Shown one piece after another: positions 27,354 through 36,714 of a stretch of 58,189 nt of DNA. Position 1 is the stretch's first letter. Each line of letters starts with the position of its first letter. This stretch comes from Planctomycetota bacterium (lineage in GTDB: Bacteria; Planctomycetota; Planctomycetia; Pirellulales; UBA7805): NCBI GenBank assembly GCA_003389215.1, contig QQVP01000041.1:1-58189 (forward strand), read 5' to 3'. The position numbers and the translations under genes were made by a program. Below the pieces are notes generated by a model. It was not told where the DNA came from, did no database searches, and saw only the letters and a list, made by a program, of their open reading frames with translations.

Positions 27354-28196
27354 ATGCACGTGATGGGAATCTTGTGGCAACGACAACGGCCTTTGGTCAG
27401 CGTCCGGCGGACGCTGGCATTGCTCCTACTGGCGGCGGTGGCATCGCCCACCAGTTCTCCGGCGGCCGATCCCACTCAGGCCGACACGAGTCGCCGCGCC
27501 CGGGAAGAGAGCATCGCGGCGATTCCGTTCGCGCAGCTCGACGCCGACGCCCAGGCGAAGGTCGACAGTGTGCTGCGACAGACGACCTTCTTCCGCCGCA
27601 TGCCGGTCGAGGTGGTCGAGTGCGATCCGAACTTGTACCTGTTTCTGATCCGGCATCCGGAGGTGATCGTCGAGATCTGGCGGTACATGGACGTCACCGA
27701 CATCACGGTCGACCGGCTCAGTGCCGAGAACTTTCACGCGGAAGACGGCGCGGGAAGCGTCGGCGATATCGAATTTCTCTACGGCGACAAGAACCGGCAC
27801 CTGCTCTATGTCACCGGCACCTACGAAGGCCCGCTGATGCCCCGCGCCGTGCGTGCCCGCTGTCTGCTGTTTCTCAGTTCCGACTACAACAAGACGCCGA
27901 CCGGAAAGTACCTGGTGACCAACCGTCTCGATCTGTTCGTCGACATCGAGAATCCGGGCGTCGATCTGCTGGCACGCACCTTTCACCGTGTGTTCGGCAA
28001 GACGACCGACCACAACTTCTCCGAAACGGCCAGCTTCGTGGGACAGGTATCACGGACCACGGAGGTGAACGCGCCCGGGATGCTGCGACTCGCCTCGCGG
28101 TTGGAGAACTTGGACCCGAACATTCGCCGCGAGTTTCGACGCCACATCACGAAGCTCGGCGAGCGCGGTGCGCGGCAGACCGCCAAGGTCGACTAA
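27354..28196 (+). CDS. Secreted protein of unknown function
   Basis: The ATG at 27354 is preferred over in-frame codons upstream because it starts a signal peptide (RRTLALLLLAAVASP, cut near SPAADP) and follows GGGGGGG. The 280-residue product continues with a helical segment, then a mostly beta region: DPNLYLFLIRHPEVIVEIWR, EFLYGDKNRHLLYVTGTYEG, and LVTNRLDLFVDIENPGVDLL. There are few cysteines and no catalytic motif I can name. The frame ends at TAA before xylA, which converges with it. I believe relatives occur in other planctomycetes but cannot check. Confidence 0.75.
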   Translation: MHVMGILWQRQRPLVSVRRTLALLLLAAVASPTSSPAADPTQADTSRRAREESIAAIPFAQLDADAQAKVDSVLRQTTFFRRMPVEVVECDPNLYLFLIRHPEVIVEIWRYMDVTDITVDRLSAENFHAEDGAGSVGDIEFLYGDKNRHLLYVTGTYEGPLMPRAVRARCLLFLSSDYNKTPTGKYLVTNRLDLFVDIENPGVDLLARTFHRVFGKTTDHNFSETASFVGQVSRTTEVNAPGMLRLASRLENLDPNIRREFRRHITKLGERGARQTAKVD

Positions 28197-28269
28197 ATCG
28201 AGCGGCTCTGCCAAGCCGATTACCGACGCCGCAGAATTCCCGGCCGCGCTCTCGGCCGAGCCTGGCCGT

Positions 28270-29583
<1,314 letters not shown>

Positions 29584-29728
29584 GATGTTCGCCTTCTGAC
29601 CCCGGCGGGTCGCTAGATTCGGTTGCCAATGTTCCGCATCACGTGAGACGACTATCGTGCCAAATACGCCGCGCGGTGACAACCGGCGAGCCGCCCGGCG
29701 GGGCGCGCCGGAAAGGCATTGCGCGCCC

Positions 29729-30538
29729 CTAAGACGTCATCCGACGGAGGATCGAGTCGCCCCAGCTCGGCCACAACTGGGCGATTGCAAACAACCAGCG
29801 AGCCCGCCCCGGCACGATCAACTCCGGCCGCCGCGCTTCGGCCGCTTTCAAGATCTTGCCGGCCAGGAGCACCGGATCGATGCCTCGCAATTTGACGCCG
29901 CCGCCCGGCTCTCGGGCCGTATCGGGCAGACCGGCCGCCTGGACATCGTAGCGGGCGCCGGCATCTTTACGCTTGAGCGGACCTGGGCACACCAGCAGCA
30001 CATGCAGCCCCAGATCGGCCAGCTCCAGACGCAGTTGCTGCGAATAGGCCGCGACCGCGAACTTGCTGGCCGCGTACGCGCCCAGGTGAGGAGCCGCGGT
30101 CTTGGAGGCGAGCGAGCCGATGTTGATCACGTGACCTCGCGCGTCGAGCAACAGGGGCAGGGCGGCCTGGGTGCAGCGGACCAGGCCGTAGAAGTTCAAC
30201 TCCATCAACTCGGCGCAGTCGGCCGCCGACGTCGAGCGGAGCGCGCCGCGGGCGCTACGGCCCGCACAATTGACCAAGGCATCGAGGCGGCCAAAACGAC
30301 TCCGCGTTTCGTCCACCAGGCGAGCGACCTGGTCGTCCTTCGTCACGTCGGTCGAGATGGCGAGCACGTCGGTCGGATGCTGCCGAATCAACTCTTCGCG
30401 ACAATACTCCAGGCGCTCGGCGTCGCGTGCGGCCAGGACCACGCGGGCCTTCTGGCGAGCCAATTCGCAACACAGGGCCCAGCCCAAGCCGGCCGAGGCC
30501 CCGGTAACGATCGCGATCTTATCTTGCCAGTAGGCCAT
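29729..30538 (-). CDS. Short-chain dehydrogenase/reductase
   Basis: A classical SDR: the NAD(P)-binding [12 protein letters not shown] (residues 12-23), NCAGRSARG (near 89), the catalytic serine in NIGSLASK and the Tyr-x-x-x-Lys pair in [20 protein letters not shown] after beta-strand 2 suggests NADP(H) preference through the Arg. The 269-residue length is normal; the C-terminus ([20 protein letters not shown]) is hydrophobic and may bind a lipid-like substrate or the membrane. Substrate is unknown. It is leftward, behind the Gfo/Idh/MocA gene with a 158-base gap. Confidence 0.9.
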   Translation of the reverse strand: MAYWQDKIAIVTGASAGLGWALCCELARQKARVVLAARDAERLEYCREELIRQHPTDVLAISTDVTKDDQVARLVDETRSRFGRLDALVNCAGRSARGALRSTSAADCAELMELNFYGLVRCTQAALPLLLDARGHVINIGSLASKTAAPHLGAYAASKFAVAAYSQQLRLELADLGLHVLLVCPGPLKRKDAGARYDVQAAGLPDTAREPGGGVKLRGIDPVLLAGKILKAAEARRPELIVPGRARWLFAIAQLWPSWGDSILRRMTS

Positions 30539-30696
30539 GGGGTTCTCGCCGGGAACGTGAGAGAGAATGTCGAGCCATCGGCGTAAGCTCGCGATCCTGG
30601 AGTCGGCGGCCTGCGACGCGCCGTGGGCTCGGTTGTCACGCCGTCACGATAGAGCCAACGCAATCGGCGCCGGTACCCCGTCCTGGCGAGTCCGAC

Positions 30697-32040
30697 CTAG
30701 CCAAACTGGTAGCCTTCTCGCTGCGGGCGCTTCAGCCACAGCTCGTTGACCTGGTCGTCTTCGACGACCGATTCGGTGTCCCCGTCCCAGCGCAGGGTGC
30801 GGCCGAGCCGAATGGCGATGTTGGCCAGATGGCACGTCGTCAACGCGCGATGATGGGTAAAGACGTCCGAAATCGGCAGCTCCCGATCCTTCACGGCGTC
30901 CAGGAAATTGTCCATGTGACCCTTCGGTTCCCGCCCGCCAAAAAGCGTATGCACCTGTTCTTCGAGCTCCGCGACCTTCTCTTCGTCGCGAGGAATCTGC
31001 TTCTCTTCGTCGCCAAAGATCTCTTCGAAGGGCTTTCCGCTGACGCGGCCTCGATTGACGAAGATGCGGCCCTTTTCGCCCTCGAACAGGATGCCGTTCT
31101 CCTCGTCTTGCAGAATCATCTCGATGTCGCCCGGGTAAAGGCAGCGAATCTTGAACGCGTTCGCCGCGTTGAAGCGATTCGATTCGGTCGGGAATCCGTC
31201 GCGGAATTCGACGGGATGTGTCACCGAGAGAGGTTCGATCGTGTGCGCCGTCGTGTTCTCCAAGCCGAGTGCCCACTGGGCAATGTCGACGTGATGCGCG
31301 CCCCAGTCGGTCACCTTGCCGCCGGAGTATTCGTACCACCATCGGAAGTGACTGTGCGTTCGCTCGGCGATGTAATCGACCGCGGGCGTCTGTCCCAGCC
31401 AGCGATCCCAGTTGAAGTAGTCGGGCGGCGTCTTGACTTCGAACGGCCCCCCCAGAGGCGATCCGCCGATGCCGACCGTGAGTTTCTTGATCTTTCCCAG
31501 TCGTCCGCTGCGCACGAGGGCGACCGCCTGCAAGAACCTCTGTTCGAACTCGGTTCGTTGCTGCGTACCGACCTGGACGATGCGGCCGGACTGCTCGACG
31601 GCACGACAGAGAAGCTTGCCCTCGTCGATGGTGAGCGTGAGCGGCTTTTCGCAGTAGACGTCTTTGCCGGCCTGCAGGGCGTCGAGCAAGATCGGGGCGT
31701 GCCAGTGGTCGGGCGTGCCGATGGTCACCAGGTCGATGTCCTGCCGATCGAGCAGCTCGCGATGATCCTCATAGATTTGGATGTTGCTGTCTTCACCGCG
31801 AAAGCGTTCCGCGTGGTGGCGATCGACGTCGCAAACGGCCACACAGTCGCCGCGTTGGCGCAGCTGGTTGCCGATACCTCGCCCGCGACCGCCGACACCG
31901 ATGGCCGCCACCGTGAAGCGATCGTTCTTCGCTTCCTCTGCGCGACTCGTCAAGGTGTGAAAATAGGGGACGGAAAGCCCCACGCCCGCGGCTACGGCCG
32001 ATCGTTTGAGAAAATCACGACGCGAGCGACGTTGCGGCAC
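30697..32040 (-). CDS. Tat-exported Gfo/Idh/MocA family oxidoreductase (first of a tandem pair)
   Basis: A GTG at 32040 is chosen: GGAG lies six bases upstream and the start places a clean Tat signal, RRSRRDFLKRSAVAAGVGLS, at residues 4-23. An ATG at 32106 is in frame. The 447-residue product has the NAD(P)-binding VAAIGVGGRGRG near residue 43, CDVDRHH near 70, the DHWH motif near 109, and YCEKPLTLT near 130, whose Lys is the family's catalytic residue. WWYEYSGGKVTDWGAHHVDI is typical of the large planctomycete subgroup. Most family members oxidise sugars or cyclitols; export folded with cofactor through Tat is expected. Substrate is unknown. It is a close paralog of the upstream neighbour. 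Confidence 0.92.
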   Translation of the reverse strand: MPQRRSRRDFLKRSAVAAGVGLSVPYFHTLTSRAEEAKNDRFTVAAIGVGGRGRGIGNQLRQRGDCVAVCDVDRHHAERFRGEDSNIQIYEDHRELLDRQDIDLVTIGTPDHWHAPILLDALQAGKDVYCEKPLTLTIDEGKLLCRAVEQSGRIVQVGTQQRTEFEQRFLQAVALVRSGRLGKIKKLTVGIGGSPLGGPFEVKTPPDYFNWDRWLGQTPAVDYIAERTHSHFRWWYEYSGGKVTDWGAHHVDIAQWALGLENTTAHTIEPLSVTHPVEFRDGFPTESNRFNAANAFKIRCLYPGDIEMILQDEENGILFEGEKGRIFVNRGRVSGKPFEEIFGDEEKQIPRDEEKVAELEEQVHTLFGGREPKGHMDNFLDAVKDRELPISDVFTHHRALTTCHLANIAIRLGRTLRWDGDTESVVEDDQVNELWLKRPQREGYQFG

Positions 32041-32319
32041 GGCACGCTCCGTTCTGGGAAGGGGCCGGCGACAGGCGGCGACGTATCGCGCCGCTGGCGG
32101 CCCCATCCGGCGAGGAGGGATGTCAATGGCGGGAAGGGCGACACAAGCCGACCGCGCGGACCGAGCAGCGACGGTCGGGCGGGCACCACTCAGGCTCCCT
32201 AGTATACGGCAGGCGTTGCCCTGGCACCAAGCCGAGCGGCCGCTCTGCGGAGCGCGCTCCCTCAGCGGCACGCGTTGAACGTGCTGCCACCGGGACTCCT
32301 GCGGCCACCGGAATCGGCG

Positions 32320-33735
32320 TTACCCCGGGATCTCGTAGCCGGCACGCTGTTCGCGCTTGAGCCACTGCTCGTTGAGCATCTCGGCGTCGTCGCCGACGAC
32401 CAATTCCGTCGCGGGATCCCACTGAATCTTGCGTCCCAGGCGGATCGCAATGTTCGCCAGGTGGCACGTCGTCATGGCCCGATGGTGCGAGGGCATGTCC
32501 GAGATCGGCTGCCGCCGCGACTTCAGGCAATCGACGAAGTTCTTGGCGTGCGAGGTCGGCTCCATGCCGTTGTAGGCTCGCTGAATCGCGCCCTCCGGCA
32601 GCGGGTTGTCCTTCAACTCTTCGACCGGCTTGCCGGTGAGGCGGCCGCGATTGACGAAGATGCGGCCCTTGTCGCCCTCGATCAACACGCCGTTGTCCAG
32701 CTTGCGGGTGCTGTCACCGTCGTGGATGTGCAACTCGACGCCGTCCTTGAACTTGCAGACGACATGAAAGGCGGTGGCGGCGTTGTAGCGATCGTCGGCC
32801 AGCGGGTAGCCGTTCTCGAAGGGCACGGGATGCTGTGCCAGACCCATCACTTCGACCGGTCCGGTGTCGTCCGCCCCCAGGGCCCAGTGGGCAATGTCGA
32901 CGTGATGGGCACCCCAGTCGGTCATCTTGCCGCCGGAGTACTCGTACCACCAGCGAAACTGATAGTGACACCGCAACGACCGATAGTCGACCAGCGGAGC
33001 CTGGCCGAGCCACATGTCCCAATTCAGATTCGCAGGCACCTCGACGACCGGCTGCGGGGGACACGACGGGGCTCCTCCGATCGCCACACTGATCTTCTTG
33101 ATCTTGCCGAGCCGTCCTTCGCGACAAAGGGCGACCGCGGCCAGGAAGGTAGGGGCACCGGCCTCCTTGATGAAGGGACCTTCGCTGCGCTGCTGCGTGC
33201 CGACCTGAAAGACCCGCCCGGTCTCTTCGAGAACCTTGCGAATCTGCTTTCCTTCGTCGATGGTGAGCGTCAGCGGCTTTTCGCAGTAGACGTCCTTGCC
33301 GGCCTGCATCGCCTCGATGGCCGGCTTGGTGTGCCAGTGATCGGGCGTGCCGATGACGACGACGTCGACGTCCTTGCGGTCGAGCACGTGCCGATAATCT
33401 TCGTACACGTCGGCGTCGAACTTGGCGTCGATCTTGTACTTTTGGGTCGTGTCGCCAAAGAACTTCATCGATGCCGCAGGCCGCTTGCTATCGACATCGC
33501 ACAATGCGATCACATCACCCCAGCGGAGCAGTCTCGCGGTGTCCCAGTTGCCTTGGCCGCCACAGCCGATCAGCGCCACGCGGAGTCGGTCGCTGGGCGA
33601 CTGCGACTTGTCGTCGATCGCCGCGGCCTGCTGTCCGGTGAAGAAGTAGGGCACGGCCGCCCCCAACGCGGCCACTTTGGCACCATGGGAAAGAAACTTG
33701 CGTCGCGAGACGTCAGCATGGTTGGCTTGCTTCAT
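32320..33735 (-). CDS. Tat-exported Gfo/Idh/MocA family oxidoreductase (second of a tandem pair)
   Basis: The 471-residue product starts MKQANHADVSRRKFLSHGA, a Tat signal with the twin arginine at 11-12. It then shows VALIGCGGQGNWD (near residue 53), CDVDSKR, TPDHWH and YCEKPLTLT (catalytic Lys), and WWYEYSGGKMTDWGAHHVDI, the same blocks as the neighbour at 30697. The last 60 residues (SHHRAMTTCHLANIAIRLGR) are nearly shared too. An origin by tandem duplication is likely, but the two are diverged along the middle, so their substrates probably differ. A 280-base spacer separates the pair, suggesting possible separate transcription. Confidence 0.93.
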   Translation of the reverse strand: MKQANHADVSRRKFLSHGAKVAALGAAVPYFFTGQQAAAIDDKSQSPSDRLRVALIGCGGQGNWDTARLLRWGDVIALCDVDSKRPAASMKFFGDTTQKYKIDAKFDADVYEDYRHVLDRKDVDVVVIGTPDHWHTKPAIEAMQAGKDVYCEKPLTLTIDEGKQIRKVLEETGRVFQVGTQQRSEGPFIKEAGAPTFLAAVALCREGRLGKIKKISVAIGGAPSCPPQPVVEVPANLNWDMWLGQAPLVDYRSLRCHYQFRWWYEYSGGKMTDWGAHHVDIAHWALGADDTGPVEVMGLAQHPVPFENGYPLADDRYNAATAFHVVCKFKDGVELHIHDGDSTRKLDNGVLIEGDKGRIFVNRGRLTGKPVEELKDNPLPEGAIQRAYNGMEPTSHAKNFVDCLKSRRQPISDMPSHHRAMTTCHLANIAIRLGRKIQWDPATELVVGDDAEMLNEQWLKREQRAGYEIPG

Positions 33736-33948
33736 CGCCTGGGTTCCTGAAGGGGGGTAGGGGGAGGGAGGAAGGTCGCGGAATTCCGCGTCGTGGCGGG
33801 TCGTAGAGACCGCCGGAGGGCAGTTTTAGGGTACTGGAGAGGCGTCCGTGTTGCAACCAACGGCGAGCAACCCCGTATCGGACGGCGATGTCGTTGCACG
33901 AGTGTCGCGGCCAGATGCGCTGCGGGATTTCCCGCGTCCAGGCGGCAA

Positions 33949-34013
33949 GCCTCCGTGATGAGCCTCCGTGACGGGCCTCGGTAACGAGTCTCCTCGACGG
34001 GCCTCCACGATTG
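33949..34013. repeat. Five tandem 13-base units
   Basis: GCCTCCGTGATGA, GCCTCCGTGACGG, GCCTCGGTAACGA, GTCTCCTCGACGG and GCCTCCACGATTG follow one another from 33949 to 34013, ending three bases before the stop codon of the leftward gene at 34017. The units keep the first five and the ACG core. A slippage origin is likely. Confidence 0.85.
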
Positions 34014-34016
34014 GCG

Positions 34017-34604
34017 TCACGGCGCCAACGATTCGAAGCGATGCACTTTCCAGCTAACCGGCGCCCGCTTGCCGCCGGCGGTGCAGCGATAAATGCGTGG
34101 GAAGCCAAACTCCTCGTCAAACTCGGCGGAGAGTCGCATCACGGCCGAGTACTCGGGGCTCGCTGCCGCCTTCAAGTCGGACCGCATGTACTCGAACTGT
34201 CCCGGCACCGTCCAGGTGTCTTTCAAGCGATCGGCCGGAAAGTCGTAATCGTTGATCGACATCGCCGTCACTTCCCCGTCCCGAACCTTGACTCGAATCT
34301 TGTCTTTCCGCGATCCCGTGGTAGCGAGCTCCATGTTGTAACTCGTCGGGCCGTGATCGCGCCAGCGCTGGTACGCTTCGTCGAGTTTGGCCCGCGTCAG
34401 TGTCGGTGTGGAGTCGCGCGAGAGCAGGACGATGATCACCAATCCCAGGGTCACGCCCGCGGCGACCGCGAACAGCCGCAAGAGAATTCGCTGACTGCGT
34501 GGCAGCGGCCTGCGAGAGGGCGGCGGAGGCGAAGATTCGTCCGTGGAGTGCAAAAGTCGCCCGTCCCGTCTCCCGTCGCGACGTCCGCAGCAGCCGGTTC
34601 GCAA
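34017..34604 (-). CDS. Membrane-anchored protein resembling DUF6174
   Basis: The frame spans up to 195 residues from a TTG at 34604; the true start is uncertain (another TTG lies at 34553). After a Pro/Ser/Arg-rich head comes one membrane helix (RLFAVAAGVTLGLVIIVLL), then an extracellular domain: GPTSYNMELATTGSRKDKIR, VKVRDGEVTAMSINDYDF, and AEFDEEFGFPRIYRC. This order (an S/Y beta-pair, V..VRDGEV, D.EFG.P) resembles the small secreted domain DUF6174. Its function is not known. It is leftward between the Gfo/Idh/MocA pair and another small membrane protein. Confidence 0.65.
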   Translation of the reverse strand: MRTGCCGRRDGRRDGRLLHSTDESSPPPPSRRPLPRSQRILLRLFAVAAGVTLGLVIIVLLSRDSTPTLTRAKLDEAYQRWRDHGPTSYNMELATTGSRKDKIRVKVRDGEVTAMSINDYDFPADRLKDTWTVPGQFEYMRSDLKAAASPEYSAVMRLSAEFDEEFGFPRIYRCTAGGKRAPVSWKVHRFESLAP

Positions 34605-34723
34605 CGTTCAACCAGAGGTCGTCGAGGATGCCTAACGGTTTGCCATTCTACCAACCCGCGGGCCATCCTCTCACGGCCGGGCCATCAGCTCATGGCGCCG
34701 GACGAAGAGGCGGACGAGCGGTG

Positions 34724-35026
34724 TTACTTCTTCGAAACCACGTGCGGCGAGACCCGGCGCGGGGCCTGACCGCGCAGACTGGTCCCGATCACGGCCGCCG
34801 TCACGTGAGCGATGCCGAGCGTCGTGATCATCAGCAGCACGGCGGCCCAGACTCGATCGAGGTTGGTCACCGCGGCGAACCAGACACTGCACAGGGCGAT
34901 CAGGATCAACAGCGACCGCAGGCGGAATTGGATGGGGATCGCGCTTCGCGGGTCATGCTGCGGCGGATGATCCGGGGCCTCGACAGGGAGCATGCTCTCG
35001 ACCTCAGCGTCTTTGTCCAACGTCAT
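34724..35026 (-). CDS. Small membrane protein with planctomycete-type 'FRLRSLLI' helix
   Basis: The ATG at 35026 (MTLDKDAEVESMLPV) gives 100 residues. An acidic, Pro-rich head precedes IQFRLRSLLILIALCSVWFA and a second helix (AAVLLMITTLGIAHVTAAVIG). The F-x-L-R-x-L-L motif before a membrane helix is very common in small planctomycete membrane proteins and is also seen at the start of the LRR protein at 53611. Function is unknown. It is divergent from argG across 278 bases. Confidence 0.65.
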   Translation of the reverse strand: MTLDKDAEVESMLPVEAPDHPPQHDPRSAIPIQFRLRSLLILIALCSVWFAAVTNLDRVWAAVLLMITTLGIAHVTAAVIGTSLRGQAPRRVSPHVVSKK

Positions 35027-35304
35027 GACACGGTCCGCCCGTCTCATTCTGGCCCGCCTCACTCTGGCCCCTCTCATTCTGTTTCCAGGCGGGCCGCCAC
35101 GCAATACAAGCTCGCAGCAGGAGCCAGGAAGCCGACGCCGAAACGAGGTTCGCCCGCGCGAGCCGGCAAATCGGTCCGGTCGTGTCGCCAGCGGTGACTT
35201 GCCAGTCGTGGCGGGGCAATCGACAATGGTCGCTTTCGCCGCGGGCTTCCTCTGGAATCATAGGGACCGACGTCGCGAAATGTCGATCACCTGGCAGGGC
35301 TGTT

Positions 35305-36519
35305 ATGGCTAAGTGCGTCCTCGCTTATTCCGGTGGGTTGGACACCTCGGTGATTCTCGGCTGGTTGTCGGACGAGGGATACGAGGTCCACTGTGTGTAT
35401 GTCGATCTGGGCCAGCCCTGCGAAGACCGGGCGGCGATTCTGGAGAAAGCCGAGATCAACGGGGCCAAGTCGGCCCAAATTGTCGACGTCCGTGAAGAAT
35501 TGTGCCGCGACTTTGCCTTTCCGATCCTCCAGTGGCAGGCCAAGTACGAGAGCATCTACCTGCTCGGCACCGCGATCGCCCGACCGCTGATCTCCAAGGC
35601 CTGCTTGCAGGTCGCCCGTGAGGTGGGGGCCGAGGCCTTTGCGCACGGGGCCACGGGCAAGGGGAACGACCAGTGCCGTTTTCAGCTGGCGGCCGAGGCG
35701 CTGCAGCCCGACATACATGTGATTGCACCGTGGCGCATCGATGCCTTCCGCTCGCGGTTTCCCGGCCGTAGCGAGATGATCGACTATTGCGATGCGAAGA
35801 AGATTCCGGTGAAGGCGTCCGTCGAGAAGCCCTACAGCTCCGACGAAAACTGCCTTCACATCAGCTACGAGGCGGGTCGGCTGGAAGACCCGGCGGCCAA
35901 CGGACTCGAACACATCGATTTCGGCATGGGCGTCTCGCCCCAGGAAGCCCCCGACGAAAACGAGAAAGTCACAATCGACTTCGAACAGGGCTTGCCGGTT
36001 GCCGTCAACGGCGAGACCTGCTCGCCGCTGGAGCTCGTCACCAGGCTCAACGAGTCGGGCGGGCGAAACGGCGTAGGACGCATCGACATGGTCGAGAATC
36101 GCTTCGTGGGCATGAAGAGTCGCGGCGTGTACGAGTCGCCCGGCATGACGCTGCTGTACGACGCCCACCTGGCCGTGGAACAACTCACGCTCGATCGCGA
36201 CCTGGTCCACCTCCGCGATCGGCTGTCGGTCGAGGTCGCCGAGATGGTCTACTACGGCTTCTGGTACTGCCCGAAGATGGATGCCTTGATGGCGTTCATT
36301 CGAGAGTCGCAGCGGCCCGTGGACGGCAGCGTCACGCTGAATCTTTACAAGGGTAACATTCAGATCGACGGTCGCTCGAGCCCGCGGAGTTTGTACGACG
36401 CCGAAATGGCGAGCATGGAAGGGGGCGGTTCGTACAATCAGACCGACGCCGAGGGATTTCTCCGCGTGCAGAGTTTGCCGGGCCGTGTGCAGGGCCGAGT
36501 TAATCCCCGCGAGTGGTAA
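35305..36519 (+). CDS. argG: Argininosuccinate synthase
   Basis: ArgG joins citrulline and aspartate with ATP in arginine synthesis. The 404-residue product has the N-type ATP-pyrophosphatase loop LAYSGGLDTSVIL at residues 6-18, the citrulline/aspartate region HGATGKGNDQCRFQ near 116, and YSSDENCLHISYEAG near 180 with GIGRIDMVENRFVGMKSRG-like sequence near 260. Length and motif order are standard. The ATG at 35305 is fixed by the conserved start; the ribosome-binding site is weak. No other arg gene is adjacent. A TATAAT at 36583-36588 just after it may be the -10 box for the next gene. Confidence 0.97.
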   Translation: MAKCVLAYSGGLDTSVILGWLSDEGYEVHCVYVDLGQPCEDRAAILEKAEINGAKSAQIVDVREELCRDFAFPILQWQAKYESIYLLGTAIARPLISKACLQVAREVGAEAFAHGATGKGNDQCRFQLAAEALQPDIHVIAPWRIDAFRSRFPGRSEMIDYCDAKKIPVKASVEKPYSSDENCLHISYEAGRLEDPAANGLEHIDFGMGVSPQEAPDENEKVTIDFEQGLPVAVNGETCSPLELVTRLNESGGRNGVGRIDMVENRFVGMKSRGVYESPGMTLLYDAHLAVEQLTLDRDLVHLRDRLSVEVAEMVYYGFWYCPKMDALMAFIRESQRPVDGSVTLNLYKGNIQIDGRSSPRSLYDAEMASMEGGGSYNQTDAEGFLRVQSLPGRVQGRVNPREW

Positions 36520-36714
36520 GTCGCGCGGCGGCAGAATCCCGGCAAGGACGTCGGGCGGCGGCGTTTCCGGCGGCACTTGGCCTATAATGGGCCCGCCACG
36601 AATCGGCCCGCGGGCCGAGCGAATCGAGACAGGGCAGGGCGGAGAGAATGGCGAGTCGCCGGCCGCTTGTGGTCGAGTATCCGGCAGACGCTCGCCCGTG
36701 GGCCAGGAGGGACG

